The notes: generated from the letters alone by a model not told the origin. A stretch of DNA of 64,000 bases from GCA-002733465 sp965230525 (GCA_965230525.1 OZ246008.1:3038001-3102000); one strand, 5' to 3'. Shown: positions 1-9,714, numbered from the stretch's first letter. Numbers and translations: made by a program.

Positions 1-2120
1 TACAACATCAGCTCAGAAACTTTATCGATGAAACAAGTCAACAAATTCCTGAAGATGCAGGCGATGTCGAGACACAACCCACTTTGGGCTTTCAACGTGT
101 TCTTCAACGTGCCGTTTTTCATGTTCAGTCTTCTGGTAAAAAAGAGGTCAATGGCGCTAATATTTTAGTCGCAATTTTTAGTGAACAAGAAAGTCAGGCC
201 GTTTACTTTTTACAGCAACAAGATATCTCTCGCTTGGATATCGTCAATTATATTTCACACGGCATCTCGAAAGTTTCCGACGATGAAGAGTCCGCACAAA
301 CGGTTGGTAATGAATCTGAATCCGTTGATGCGACGCCTAAACAAAAGTCGGCGCTTGAGTTGTACGCAAGTAACCTTAATGAAATGGCTAAAGAGGGAAA
401 AATTGACCCGCTCATCGGCCGAAACGAAGAATTAGAAAGAACGATACAAATACTTTCCAGACGGCGTAAAAATAACCCGCTTTTAGTTGGCGAGGCGGGA
501 GTCGGAAAAACGGCAATTGCCGAAGGCCTTGCAAAGCGAATTGTCGATGATGAAGTACCGCAGGTCATTTCACAAGCAGAAATTTTTTCATTGGATTTAG
601 GGGCTTTGCTCGCAGGAACTAAATATCGTGGAGACTTTGAAAAACGACTTAAAGCAGTGTTAGCTGAGTTAAGTGAAAAGCATCAAGCTGTACTTTTTAT
701 TGATGAAATTCACACCATTATCGGTGCCGGTTCTGCGTCAGGTGGGGTAATGGATGCTTCGAATTTAATCAAACCAATGCTAGCAAATGGGCAACTGAAG
801 TGTATGGGTTCGACCACTTTCCAAGAATATCGCGGCATATTCGAGAAAGACCGAGCATTAGCAAGACGCTTCCAAAAAGTTGACGTCGAAGAGCCTAGTG
901 TTGCTGACACAGTCGACATTTTGCGCGGATTAAAGCCTCGTTATGAGGAACATCATCAAGTGGAGTATTCTGATGGCGCATTAAGAGCGGCAGCGGACTT
1001 ATCAGCTCGTTATGTCAACGATCGCAACCTACCAGACAAAGCAATCGATGTAATCGATGAAGCGGGTGCAAATAGACAATTGCAAAATGAAAGTGATCGG
1101 CGAAAAAATATTTCCGTTCAAGACATTGAGGCAATCATCGCTAAAATGGCAAAAATTCCAGAGAAAACAGTTTCTTCGTCAGATAAGAAGACACTTAAGG
1201 ATTTGGAGAGAAACTTAAAACTGGTTGTATTCGGCCAAGACAAAGCGATAGAGTCCTTGGCTAACTCAATAAAATTAGCTCGTTCAGGTTTGGGTTTAGA
1301 AGATAAACCCGTGGGAGCGTTTTTATTAGCTGGTCCAACTGGGGTTGGTAAAACCGAGGTGACCAAACAACTAGCAAAAAATCTTGGTGTTGAGTTTATT
1401 CGTTTTGACATGTCTGAATACATGGAAAGCCATACCGTATCCCGATTAATTGGTGCTCCTCCTGGCTATGTCGGTTTTGATCAAGGTGGATTGTTGACGG
1501 AAGCGGTAACTAAAAACCCATATTCTGTGGTGTTGTTAGATGAGATAGAAAAAGCTCATACCGATGTCTATAACTTGTTACTTCAAGTAATGGATCACGG
1601 CACATTAACTGACAACAATGGACGAAAAGCCGACTTTAGAAACGTAATCTTGGTATTAACGACTAACGCTGGTGCAGCAGATTTACAAAAATCAAGCATC
1701 GGATTCCAAAAGCAATCCAAAAAAACGGATTATATGGAGGCGATCAAAAAGACCTTTACGCCAGAATTTAGAAATCGTTTAGATGCTGTGCTTTGGTTTG
1801 ATTCGCTCAGTCAAGAAATTATCTGTAGTGTGGTGGACAAGTTTGTTGCTGAACTGCAAAGCCAATTGGATGAAAAGGGCGTTTCTCTTGAAGTAAGCCA
1901 ACAAGCCAGAAACTGGTTAGCGGAAATCGGTTTTGATGAGTTGATGGGTGCTCGGCCAATGGCAAGAGTGATGCGTGAAAAAATCCGTCAGGAATTAGCG
2001 GAAGAGTTACTGTTTGGTAAACTTGCTAATGGTGGCCAAGTGGTGGTTGGTTTTGATGAAGCTGAGAGTAAGCTCACTTTCGATATCACCACTAAAAAAG
2101 AGATCGCAATTAAGCAGTAG
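1..2120 (+). CDS. clpA: ATP-dependent Clp protease ATP-binding subunit ClpA (5' end outside window)
   Basis: ClpA is the AAA+ unfoldase that feeds substrates, including N-degron proteins delivered by ClpS, to the ClpP peptidase. The frame is open from base 3, and about 705 residues are visible. By comparison with the usual length of about 750, some 50 N-terminal residues lie upstream, so an apparent TTG start at 84 is internal. Visible parts are the end of the N-domain, a first AAA module with Walker A GEAGVGKT (near base 490) and Walker B LFIDEIH, a second module with Walker A GPTGVGKT (near 1335), and an IGF tripeptide near 1698 that fits the ClpP-docking loop. The gene converges on infA, as in many gammaproteobacteria. 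Only the truncation is uncertain. Confidence 0.97.
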   Translation, partial: QHQLRNFIDETSQQIPEDAGDVETQPTLGFQRVLQRAVFHVQSSGKKEVNGANILVAIFSEQESQAVYFLQQQDISRLDIVNYISHGISKVSDDEESAQTVGNESESVDATPKQKSALELYASNLNEMAKEGKIDPLIGRNEELERTIQILSRRRKNNPLLVGEAGVGKTAIAEGLAKRIVDDEVPQVISQAEIFSLDLGALLAGTKYRGDFEKRLKAVLAELSEKHQAVLFIDEIHTIIGAGSASGGVMDASNLIKPMLANGQLKCMGSTTFQEYRGIFEKDRALARRFQKVDVEEPSVADTVDILRGLKPRYEEHHQVEYSDGALRAAADLSARYVNDRNLPDKAIDVIDEAGANRQLQNESDRRKNISVQDIEAIIAKMAKIPEKTVSSSDKKTLKDLERNLKLVVFGQDKAIESLANSIKLARSGLGLEDKPVGAFLLAGPTGVGKTEVTKQLAKNLGVEFIRFDMSEYMESHTVSRLIGAPPGYVGFDQGGLLTEAVTKNPYSVVLLDEIEKAHTDVYNLLLQVMDHGTLTDNNGRKADFRNVILVLTTNAGAADLQKSSIGFQKQSKKTDYMEAIKKTFTPEFRNRLDAVLWFDSLSQEIICSVVDKFVAELQSQLDEKGVSLEVSQQARNWLAEIGFDELMGARPMARVMREKIRQELAEELLFGKLANGGQVVVGFDEAESKLTFDITTKKEIAIKQ

Positions 2121-2194
2121 GTGCGGAAGTGCGAGTCTACTTTATGATCAGGTTTAATGATTGAATTTAATGTTTAGTGGGATAGGGTAGAAAA

Positions 2195-2225
2195 CAAAAA
2201 AGCAGGCATATAGCCTGCTTTTTTT
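2195..2225 (+). terminator. Rho-independent terminator, clpA/infA
   Basis: A 7-bp stem, AGCAGGC (2201-2207) pairing with GCCTGCT (2213-2219), has a 5-nt loop and is followed by a run of T. An A-run precedes it, so it can also end the convergent infA transcript. Confidence 0.85.
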
Positions 2226-2308
2226 CGATTGGTTTAGGATTGAATTTTGCGTTTGCTTGGCATTATGAAACGATTCGAATCAACAATCGATTGAAATCAA
2301 AGGATTTC

Positions 2309-2527
2309 TTATCTGGCTCGGAAAGTGATCCGTCCTTTTGTCAGGTCGTACGGGGTCATTTCTACCGTCACTTTGTCGCCGGTTAAAATACGAATGTAGT
2401 GCTTTCGCATTTTACCTGAAATATGCGCTGTCACAACATGACCGTTTTCCAATTCTACTCTAAACATTGTGTTTGGAAGCGTCTCTTGTACTACGCCTTC
2501 CATTTCTAAACATTCTTCTTTAGCCAT
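2309..2527 (-). CDS. infA: Translation initiation factor IF-1
   Basis: This 72-residue protein is a single OB-fold that binds the ribosomal A site with IF-2 and IF-3 during initiation. The length is the standard one and the sequence is close to textbook IF-1: MAKEE start, EGVVQETLPN, HISGKMRKHYIRI, and the ending PYDLTKGRITFRAR. It lies between clpA (convergent) and bpt-aat (same strand, upstream). The 136-base gap before it suggests its own promoter as well as possible read-through from aat-bpt. Confidence 0.98.
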   Translation of the reverse strand: MAKEECLEMEGVVQETLPNTMFRVELENGHVVTAHISGKMRKHYIRILTGDKVTVEMTPYDLTKGRITFRAR

Positions 2528-2663
2528 ACTTTCTCTGTTTAAGTCTCTTTAATTATTAAAACGCGGGTATAATGCCTTAAATGCTGTTAATAAGCAAAAG
2601 TTTTATACGATATATGGGACTTTGACGCAATAATATCGCGCTACTCGATAAGTCTATTTAGGG

Positions 2664-3389
2664 CTATTTGAGTAGAACCCAAGCTCCTTCAATAAAGCAC
2701 TCCATTGGGCGGTACTCTCCTTTGTAGGCCATCTTTTGACATTGGTTTATCCAATAGCCTAAATAGACATGATCGAGTCCCTCGCTCTGGCAGAGATCTA
2801 ACAATTTTAAAATGGCTAGCCTTCCCAGACTAAATTTGGAATAACTTACATCAAAAAAGGTATAAACGGCGGATAATCCATTTTCTAAGCGGTCAAATAC
2901 ACAACAGGCAATTAGGTTGCCTGTCATCGGATCGATAAAGTCCAAAAATTGGCTATTCGACCATTCAGAAAGTACAAATTCTCTATATTGTTTTTCTGAG
3001 GTAGGGTACATATCACCATCTTGATGGCGAGCCGCAATGTAACTTTCGAATAGTGAATAATGTTGCGGGTCAAACTTGGCTCTGGAGACTTTAGTTGTAA
3101 AGCGATTTCCATTTTTACGACAGCGTCGCTGTTGTTTATTTGGCTTGAATGAATGTGGTGAAATGCGAATCGATATACAGGCGTCACATTGATTACATTG
3201 AGGCCGGTAAATGTGTTCACCACTTCTTCTAAAACCACGTTCGATCAACCATTGGTAAATGCTTAGCTGTGGTTCGATTTCGGGATTTAAAAATACCGTT
3301 TGTGACTGGCGATCGGATAAGTAAGGGCACTCGTGTTCGGGAGTGATATAAAAATCTAAATAAGATGTGTCAGGTTTAGACTCAAACAT
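2664..3389 (-). CDS. bpt: Aspartate/glutamate leucyltransferase (bacterial arginyl-transferase homologue)
   Basis: Bpt transfers leucine from Leu-tRNA to proteins with N-terminal Asp or Glu, turning them into ClpS/ClpAP substrates. The 241-residue length fits the family. The N-terminal cysteine motif is visible (RPQCNQCDACISIR), as are the family signatures YLGYWI and KMAYKGEYRP near the C-terminus. The gene starts 14 bases after the aat stop, with an AAGGTAG ribosome site, so aat-bpt is very likely one transcript. Having clpA, bpt and aat within 4 kb puts substrate tagging and degradation side by side. Databases may name it Ate; the bacterial specificity (Leu onto Asp/Glu) is known for this family, not proven here. 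Confidence 0.94.
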   Translation of the reverse strand: MFESKPDTSYLDFYITPEHECPYLSDRQSQTVFLNPEIEPQLSIYQWLIERGFRRSGEHIYRPQCNQCDACISIRISPHSFKPNKQQRRCRKNGNRFTTKVSRAKFDPQHYSLFESYIAARHQDGDMYPTSEKQYREFVLSEWSNSQFLDFIDPMTGNLIACCVFDRLENGLSAVYTFFDVSYSKFSLGRLAILKLLDLCQSEGLDHVYLGYWINQCQKMAYKGEYRPMECFIEGAWVLLK

Positions 3390-3403
3390 TTAAGCACTAC
3401 CTT

Positions 3404-4126
3404 CTAATTAGCTCGTGAAATGAGTGTTTGGTGATCCAGTATTTTCGGTCGCCAGATTTCTTGGTTTACCTTTTTTGACACAAGTTTATCTATCTGTTTG
3501 GTATATTCTGAACGAGTCATCTCTAGCGCTCCAAGCGAGACTAGATGGTTATTTTTGACTTGACAGTCTAAGAGCGGAAAATTATTTGATCTTAAATAAC
3601 CGATCAGCGCACTCAACGCTATTTTTGAGCCATTTGATATCCGACTAAACATGGATTCGCCACAAAATAACTGGCCAATAGCGACACCATAAATACCACC
3701 AATAATTTGCTCATTTTTATCTTTTACTTCAACCGAGTGGGCGTAACCGAGAGTATGAAGGTTGCAGTAGGCCTGATGCATTTCTTCAGTTATCCAAGTC
3801 CCAGGCTGGTCAGGTCTCGGTGCGGCACATGCCGTGATCACGCTTTCAAAGCTTTGATTGAGTGTGACTGTTACATCAAGTTTCTTAATCGCTTTGATTA
3901 AGCTGCGCGATGGTTTGAAGCGTTTAATATCGAATACCATTCTAGGATCAGGTGACCACCATAAAATCGGTTCATCGTCTGAATACCAGGGAAAAACTCC
4001 TTGCGAATAGGCATTAATTAAGCGCACAGGGGAGAGATCGGCTCCTGCGGCTAAAAGCCCGTTAGGCTCATCAAGCGCGTCTTCGACATCGGGAAAGTCT
4101 GTGGTTAAATCAAGGTAGGGTAGCAT
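3404..4126 (-). CDS. aat: Leucyl/phenylalanyl-tRNA--protein transferase
   Basis: Aat adds Leu or Phe from aminoacyl-tRNA to proteins with N-terminal Lys or Arg, which makes them ClpS/ClpAP substrates. The protein has 240 residues, the usual size. Visible signatures are GVFPWYSDDEPILWWSPDPR near residue 45, ITEEMHQAYCNLH, and GGIYGVAIGQLFCGESMFS in the acetyltransferase-like core. It is the first gene of the aat-bpt pair. In E. coli aat is also close to infA and clpA, so the order here is partly conserved. Confidence 0.96.
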   Translation of the reverse strand: MLPYLDLTTDFPDVEDALDEPNGLLAAGADLSPVRLINAYSQGVFPWYSDDEPILWWSPDPRMVFDIKRFKPSRSLIKAIKKLDVTVTLNQSFESVITACAAPRPDQPGTWITEEMHQAYCNLHTLGYAHSVEVKDKNEQIIGGIYGVAIGQLFCGESMFSRISNGSKIALSALIGYLRSNNFPLLDCQVKNNHLVSLGALEMTRSEYTKQIDKLVSKKVNQEIWRPKILDHQTLISRAN

Positions 4127-4256
4127 TGTAAAGATTATAGCCTTGTGTTGGTTGTCTGGCTATAACAAGTCATCAAGGAGTAACGCTTTTTTAATGGGGC
4201 TTAACATTGAGATGAACAAAACTTAGCCGCAATAATGCGATCTATTTCCAGTCATC

Positions 4257-4296
4257 AAAAATGAATGGCTTGGTGTTACCACTAAGCCATTTTTTA
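4257..4296 (-). terminator. Probable terminator of the liu/CoA-transferase operon
   Basis: An inverted repeat AATGGCTT (4264-4271) / AAGCCATT (4282-4289), with inner TGGT/ACCA pairing, lies just after the CoA-transferase subunit B stop. On the minus strand a short T-run follows (CATTTTTG); on the plus strand there is a longer one. Every neighbouring gene is on the minus strand. Confidence 0.55.
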
Positions 4297-4318
4297 CGTA
4301 ATTTTTGAATCGATTGTT

Positions 4319-4978
4319 TTAGTCGAGTTTCATCTCGGGAACGTTATCCGGGACGACTAATTTACCGGCAGTTTTTTCAATGATTTCTTCAACGCTAACG
4401 CCAGGTGCACGTTCGAGCAAATGAAATGCACCATCTTGTATTTTTAATACCGCTAAGTCGGTGACAACCTTATTAATACAATCGACCCCTGTGAGTGGCA
4501 GGGTGCATTTTTCTAATAGCTTCGAATTGCCGCGTTTGTCGGCATGCGTCATGGTAACCACAATGTTTTGCGCGCCAGCCACTAAATCCATCGCGCCGCC
4601 CATTCCTTTGACCAATTTTCCTGGAATCATATAGGATGCAATATTGCCCTGTTGATCAACTTCAAACGCACCCAAAACAGTTAAATCAACATGCCCACCG
4701 CGAATCATTGCAAAACTTTCCGCGGAAGAAAATATGGATGCGCCGGTCACCGCGGTGACAGTCTCTTTGCCAGCATTAATCATATCCGCATCCACTTGTT
4801 CCTCAGTAGGATAGGGACCCATTCCAAGTAATCCGTTTTCTGATTGCAACATGACTTCGATGTTATTTGGGACGTAGTTAGCAACCAGGGTAGGGATGCC
4901 GATGCCTAAATTAACGTAGTAACCATCATGAAGCTCTTGAGCGACTCGCTTAGCAATTTGTTCTCTTGATAATGACAT
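4319..4978 (-). CDS. 3-oxoacid CoA-transferase subunit B (succinyl-CoA:acetoacetate type)
   Basis: This is the beta subunit of a class I CoA-transferase that moves CoA from succinyl-CoA to acetoacetate. The 219-residue length is typical. The catalytic glutamate is visible in SENGLLGMGPYP (about residue 47), with NLGIGIPT near the N-terminus and MGGAMDLVAGA in the core. It begins 11 bases after subunit A, so the two are co-translated. Downstream of HMG-CoA lyase, it uses the acetoacetate that LiuE releases from leucine. An AtoDA-type specificity (acetyl-CoA as donor) cannot be excluded from sequence alone, but the closeness to ScoB/LpsJ proteins favours succinyl-CoA. Confidence 0.92.
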   Translation of the reverse strand: MSLSREQIAKRVAQELHDGYYVNLGIGIPTLVANYVPNNIEVMLQSENGLLGMGPYPTEEQVDADMINAGKETVTAVTGASIFSSAESFAMIRGGHVDLTVLGAFEVDQQGNIASYMIPGKLVKGMGGAMDLVAGAQNIVVTMTHADKRGNSKLLEKCTLPLTGVDCINKVVTDLAVLKIQDGAFHLLERAPGVSVEEIIEKTAGKLVVPDNVPEMKLD

Positions 4979-4989
4979 TGAAAAGCCCC

Positions 4990-5691
4990 TTATGCGTTTG
5001 CCAAAGTAAGACGTTCGATTCGCTTTTCAAAAGAAGCTTGAATGATGCGATCCACGTATATGCCTGGTGTATGAATTTCTGTCGGCTTTAATTCACCAAC
5101 TTCTACAATTTCTTCGACTTCAACTACCGTAATTTTTCCTGCAGTGGCTGCCATTGGGTTAAAGTTCATGGCAGTGTCTCGATAAACTAAATTTCCCATC
5201 TTGTCTGCTTTCCATGCTCTAACAATGGCAAAATCACCGGTAATACTTTCTTCCAGAATATAGTTTCTACCGTTAAAGGCCTTAACCTCTTTACCTTCCG
5301 CGACAGGCGTTCCATAACCCGTTGCTGTGTAAAAGGCAGGAATGCCTGCTCCACCGGCTCGCATTTTTTCTGCCAGTGTACCCTGAGGTGTCAATTCGAC
5401 TTCTAGTTCGCCGGCCAAGTACTGTCTTTCAAACTCAGCATTTTCTCCTACGTAGGATGAGATCATTTTTTTTATTTGTTTTTGCTGCAGCAAAATGCCC
5501 AATCCAAAGTCATCGACGCCGCAATTATTTGAAACAAATGTCAGGTCTTTCGTTTGCATGGATTTAATCTCTGCAATGAGTCCTTCCGGAATACCACAAA
5601 GACCGAACCCGCCGGCTATCACAGTCATACCATCGGTAAGTCCCGCCATCGCATCTTGATAGTTGTTAACGACCTTATTAAATCCGGTCAT
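4990..5691 (-). CDS. 3-oxoacid CoA-transferase subunit A
   Basis: This is the alpha subunit partner of the preceding entry and provides the CoA-binding half. The reading frame is open up to 5751, but the likely start is the ATG at 5691. It has an AGGAG ribosome site 8-10 bases upstream and gives MTGFNKVVNNYQDA, the expected family N-terminus, with 233 residues. The motif GGFGLCGIPEGLI near residue 30 is characteristic, as is TEIHTPGIYVDRI near the end. A gap of about 200 AT-rich bases separates it from liuE, so an extra promoter is possible, though read-through from the liu genes is also plausible. Confidence 0.92.
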   Translation of the reverse strand: MTGFNKVVNNYQDAMAGLTDGMTVIAGGFGLCGIPEGLIAEIKSMQTKDLTFVSNNCGVDDFGLGILLQQKQIKKMISSYVGENAEFERQYLAGELEVELTPQGTLAEKMRAGGAGIPAFYTATGYGTPVAEGKEVKAFNGRNYILEESITGDFAIVRAWKADKMGNLVYRDTAMNFNPMAATAGKITVVEVEEIVEVGELKPTEIHTPGIYVDRIIQASFEKRIERLTLANA

Positions 5692-5890
5692 AATAAAAGC
5701 TCCTAATAAACGTTGTAACTTATGGCCAACCAATTTTAAGCGGATTGGCACTGGTTAACTCAATAAAATCTATTCTTTCAGTAATCTTTTTTCGTAAAAA
5801 CTATTATCTAAATAATCGTTTTGATGTTTCTTAGTTTGTTATTTTACGCAATTTACTAATTTAGTTTAGCTTTCAATAGATTTAGTTAAT

Positions 5891-6838
5891 CTAATGATCA
5901 CTCGCCAATGCATTGGCGGTCTTAGAACCACTCTTTCGTCCTAGAAATCCGTTAATAAACTCGCCCGCTTGGATAAGTCGATTAAGATCGATTCCGGTCG
6001 ACACATTGAGTCCATTTAGCATGTAAACGACATCTTCGGTTGCCACATTTCCGGAAGCGCCTTTCGCATAGGGGCAACCTCCAAGTCCAGAAACTGACGT
6101 ATCAATGACCGAAATTCCCATTTCAAGCGCCGCATAAATATTTGCTAATGCTTGGCCATAAGTATCATGGAAATGTACCGCAATATTTTCCAATGGAACA
6201 ACCTCAGAAACCGCTTGGATCAATTCTTTAGTGAGACCCGGTGTTCCAACACCAATAGTATCACCTAGGGAAATTTCGTAACTACCACTTTCGTACAGTT
6301 TTGCGGCGACTTTCACTACACTATCAATGGCAATTTTTCCTTCATACGGACAGCCCATTACACAAGACACATAACCTCGTACTTTTAGTCTTTTCGCTTC
6401 TGCTTGTGCAAAAATAGGTTCGAATCGAGCAATACTCTGCTCAATGGAGCAATTTATATTTTTGTTAGAAAAGGACTCTGACGCTGCTGCAAATACGGCT
6501 ACTTCCTTTGCACCCGATGAAACGGCATTTTCGAATCCTTTAATATTTGGGGTAAGAACCGGAAAGTTGAGTTCCGGATAATTGGGCATCAAATGATTGG
6601 CCAAGTGTTGCATAATGGTTTGATGGTCAGCCATTTGCGGAACCCACTTAGGAGAAACAAAACTGGTTGCTTCGATTACTTTTATCCCGGAATCGATCAG
6701 TCGATTAATCAGTTCGAGTTTGACTTCGCTAGGGATTATTGTTTTTTCGTTTTGTAAACCGTCTCTGACGCCAACTTCGACAATCTTAACTTTGTCAGCA
6801 ATTTTCTCGTTTAAATAGGACTTGCTTTGAGTGGTCAT
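5891..6838 (-). CDS. liuE: Hydroxymethylglutaryl-CoA lyase
   Basis: LiuE cleaves HMG-CoA to acetyl-CoA and acetoacetate, the last specific step of leucine degradation. The protein has 315 residues, close to the usual 300. It starts like the family (VKIVEVGVRDGLQNEK, with the metal-binding Asp and catalytic Arg). It carries the signature around the catalytic cysteine, SGLGGCPYAKGASGNVATED, near residue 255, and a HFHDTYGQALAN metal-binding segment. It follows liuD by 10 bases. Confidence 0.96.
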   Translation of the reverse strand: MTTQSKSYLNEKIADKVKIVEVGVRDGLQNEKTIIPSEVKLELINRLIDSGIKVIEATSFVSPKWVPQMADHQTIMQHLANHLMPNYPELNFPVLTPNIKGFENAVSSGAKEVAVFAAASESFSNKNINCSIEQSIARFEPIFAQAEAKRLKVRGYVSCVMGCPYEGKIAIDSVVKVAAKLYESGSYEISLGDTIGVGTPGLTKELIQAVSEVVPLENIAVHFHDTYGQALANIYAALEMGISVIDTSVSGLGGCPYAKGASGNVATEDVVYMLNGLNVSTGIDLNRLIQAGEFINGFLGRKSGSKTANALASDH

Positions 6839-6848
6839 AGCTCAAGCC

Positions 6849-8864
6849 TCAATTTTCATCTTCAAAGGTAATTAATTCGACACCGTCATCGACTAGATCA
6901 CCCACCGCGTAAAGTACTTCTTTGACTGTTAAGTCCTTATGCGCCTTGATGGTATGCTCCATTTTCATTGCTTCCATAACAATTAGCGCTTGACCAGTTT
7001 CTACTTGGTCTCCCGCTGAGACTAAAACATTGATCACGGTTCCAGGCATCGGGGCAGTTAGGTTGGCTTGCTCATCTTGATCGAGACTTATTTCTGATTC
7101 ATCCTTTATATCAAGCGTCCAAGTAGCTGCATGTTTGAAAAGTACTAATTGTTGTTCTTTTTTAGCGAAACTAATGAGCGATTTTTTGCCCTCAAAATTA
7201 AGGTCAATTTGATGACCAATTAGGCTGCCATTAACATGATATTCTTTATCACCAATTTCCAGTAGGAATTGTTGTCTGCCTGTATGGTCACATGCTCTAA
7301 AATGTGCAGTCACTTCATAGTCTTCATTCTGATAACTAAACTTAATAGTATGAAAGTTATCCTGATTAAGTCGCCAACCGCTTCTTTCCAACCAAGGTGA
7401 ATGTTTGTCTATCTCATTGTCAAAACCTTGTTGTGACTGTTGCAACATAATCTGAATTGCGGCCGCAGCGATCAGTTCGTCTGATAGTGGGTTCTTTTGT
7501 TGGGTCAGCTGTTCACCGTGTTTGTCCAAAAAGTGAGTGTCAAGGTCGGCTTCGGCAAAAGCGGAATGGCCTGCGAGTTGATGAAGGAACTTGATATTGG
7601 TGGTTAGGCCTGCTACGTGAAACGCTTGTAACGCACCTTTCAGTCTAGCAAGAGCCGAGTGACGATCTTTATCCCAAACGATTAGTTTAGCAATCATCGG
7701 ATCGTAATAAATACTCACAGAATCACCGGAAACAATACCCGAATCAACTCTAACATTTTTATTTGCTACTGGCGTTCCCATATGGTGGATAAGTCCAGTT
7801 GCAGGCAAATAGTCATTGTCCGGATCTTCAGCGTAAATTCGTGCCTCAAAAGCGTGTCCATTCACTTTAACTTCTGATTGTTTGAGCGGCAACGGTAACC
7901 CGTTAGCGACTAGTATTTGCCATTCAACTAAGTCCAGTCCGGTTATTTTTTCAGTAACTGGATGTTCAACTTGAAGTCGTGTATTCATCTCCATAAAGTA
8001 AAATGATTCATCTTCATCAAATAAAAATTCGACTGTGCCTGCACCTTGATATCCAATCGCTTTTGCTGCTGCTATCGCAACTTCGCCCATTTTTTGTCTC
8101 ACTTCTTCAGTGAGTCCGGGCGCCGGTGCTTCTTCGATAACTTTTTGATGCCTTCGCTGAACGCTGCAATCACGTTCAAACAAATGGACTGCATTACCTT
8201 GGCTATCGGCAAAAACCTGCAACTCAACGTGGCGCGGTTTAGTTAGGTACTTTTCGATTAAGACTTTATCATCGCCAAAAGATGACAGTGCTTCTCGCTT
8301 ACAGGATTGTAATGACGCGATAAACTCAGCTTCATTATTGACCACGCGCATGCCTTTACCACCCCCACCAGCGGTAGCTTTAATCAAAAGCGGATAACCG
8401 ATCTTATTGGCTTCTGATTGAAGAAGTGCTTCGTCTTGGTCATCGCCGTGGTAGCCTTGTACTAGAGGTACATTGGCTTTAGTCATAATATTTTTGGCTT
8501 CGCTCTTAGAACCCATGGCTTCAATCGCTGAAGGAGGAGGGCCAATAAAAACGATATTATTATCCGCACAATCTTGAGCGAACTTTGCGTTTTCTGAAAG
8601 AAAGCCATAACCAGGGTGAACGGCGTCCGCATTGCATTCTTTGGCAACTTGCAATATTTTTTCTGCGCGAAGGTAGCTATCTTTTGCAGGCGATGCGCCA
8701 ATGTACCAAGCCTCATCTGCTAATTTAACGTGTTGTGCTGATCGGTCCGCATCGGAATAGACGGCGACGCATTCAATACCCATTTTGTGAGCTGTGCGTA
8801 TAATTCGACAGGCGATTTCGCCGCGATTGGCAATTAGAATTTTGCTGATGGTATTTGTGGCCAT
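6849..8864 (-). CDS. liuD: 3-methylcrotonyl-CoA carboxylase, biotin-carrying alpha subunit
   Basis: LiuD carboxylates its own biotin with ATP and bicarbonate and hands the carboxyl group to LiuB. The 671-residue protein has, in order, a biotin carboxylase N-domain (ILIANRGEIACRI at residue 9), the ATP-grasp domain with KATAGGGGKGMRVV, a carboxylase C-domain, a linking BT-like region, and a C-terminal biotinyl domain with EAMKMEHT. The biotinylated lysine is near residue 635. The neighbours liuB and liuC identify the substrate as 3-methylcrotonyl-CoA rather than propionyl- or acetyl-CoA. Confidence 0.96.
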   Translation of the reverse strand: MATNTISKILIANRGEIACRIIRTAHKMGIECVAVYSDADRSAQHVKLADEAWYIGASPAKDSYLRAEKILQVAKECNADAVHPGYGFLSENAKFAQDCADNNIVFIGPPPSAIEAMGSKSEAKNIMTKANVPLVQGYHGDDQDEALLQSEANKIGYPLLIKATAGGGGKGMRVVNNEAEFIASLQSCKREALSSFGDDKVLIEKYLTKPRHVELQVFADSQGNAVHLFERDCSVQRRHQKVIEEAPAPGLTEEVRQKMGEVAIAAAKAIGYQGAGTVEFLFDEDESFYFMEMNTRLQVEHPVTEKITGLDLVEWQILVANGLPLPLKQSEVKVNGHAFEARIYAEDPDNDYLPATGLIHHMGTPVANKNVRVDSGIVSGDSVSIYYDPMIAKLIVWDKDRHSALARLKGALQAFHVAGLTTNIKFLHQLAGHSAFAEADLDTHFLDKHGEQLTQQKNPLSDELIAAAAIQIMLQQSQQGFDNEIDKHSPWLERSGWRLNQDNFHTIKFSYQNEDYEVTAHFRACDHTGRQQFLLEIGDKEYHVNGSLIGHQIDLNFEGKKSLISFAKKEQQLVLFKHAATWTLDIKDESEISLDQDEQANLTAPMPGTVINVLVSAGDQVETGQALIVMEAMKMEHTIKAHKDLTVKEVLYAVGDLVDDGVELITFEDEN

Positions 8865-8895
8865 TGTTAAAGGCTTCCTAATAGCGATTTACTGA

Positions 8896-9714
8896 TTAAA
8901 ATTCGTTTTTATTAACCGCCGACCAATTGGCGGGGCGTTTTTCTAAAAATGCACTAACACCTTCGCGACCTTCACTTGAAGCGCGAATGTCCGCGATTCT
9001 TTGAGCAGTTTCTAACACCAAGTCCTCGTCTAGTGCTTTGTCGACGACATAGTTAACCAACTGTTTTGCTTGACGCATAGCTTGTGGACCATTAGCAAGA
9101 ATTTTATTAACGTAGTCTTGGGCAAAGTCATTCAATTGATCATGAGCAACTACTCGGTGTACTAGGTTGATTTGTTTCGCTTCTTCAGCGTCAAATTTTT
9201 CTGCAGTTGCGAAAAATCGTTTACTATTTCGCTCACCAATCGCTTTAACCACATATGGGCTAATGACAGAAGGGATCAAGCCAAGCTTAACTTCTGATAA
9301 ACAGAATAAAGCTTTATCACTAGCCAACACCACATCACAACAAGCAACCAGTCCGACGCCACCACCAAATGCTGCACCTTGTACTACCGCTATGGTTGTT
9401 TTAGAACTCTCGTATAGCGCTTGCATTAAACCGGCAAGTTTAAGTGAGTCTTGATAGTTTTCTTCCCAGCTATAGGTTGCCATGCGTTTCATCCAATTCA
9501 AATCAGCGCCAGCAGAAAAACTTTTACCCTTGGCATCAAGAACCAATAGTCGAATATCTTTGTTTGATTCAACTTTACGAATGGCTCTGGTCAAATCATT
9601 AATCACTTGATCGTCAAATGCATTATGAAGTTCTGGCCTATTCATAGTGATCCTTGCGACACCACTTGAAGTCACCTTGACACTTATACTTGCGGCATTT
9701 TTATCAGTGCTCAT
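8896..9714 (-). CDS. liuC: Methylglutaconyl-CoA hydratase
   Basis: LiuC is a crotonase-fold enzyme that hydrates 3-methylglutaconyl-CoA to HMG-CoA. It has 272 residues. Oxyanion-hole segments are visible as SFSAGADLNWMKRM (about residue 65) and AFGGGVGLVACCDVV (about residue 115), followed by SEVKLGLIPSVISPYVV. The NWM context and the position between the two carboxylase subunit genes separate it from general enoyl-CoA hydratases. The ATG has a GGAGCGGG ribosome site. It starts 54 bases after liuB and ends 31 bases before liuD. Confidence 0.93.
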   Translation of the reverse strand: MSTDKNAASISVKVTSSGVARITMNRPELHNAFDDQVINDLTRAIRKVESNKDIRLLVLDAKGKSFSAGADLNWMKRMATYSWEENYQDSLKLAGLMQALYESSKTTIAVVQGAAFGGGVGLVACCDVVLASDKALFCLSEVKLGLIPSVISPYVVKAIGERNSKRFFATAEKFDAEEAKQINLVHRVVAHDQLNDFAQDYVNKILANGPQAMRQAKQLVNYVVDKALDEDLVLETAQRIADIRASSEGREGVSAFLEKRPANWSAVNKNEF

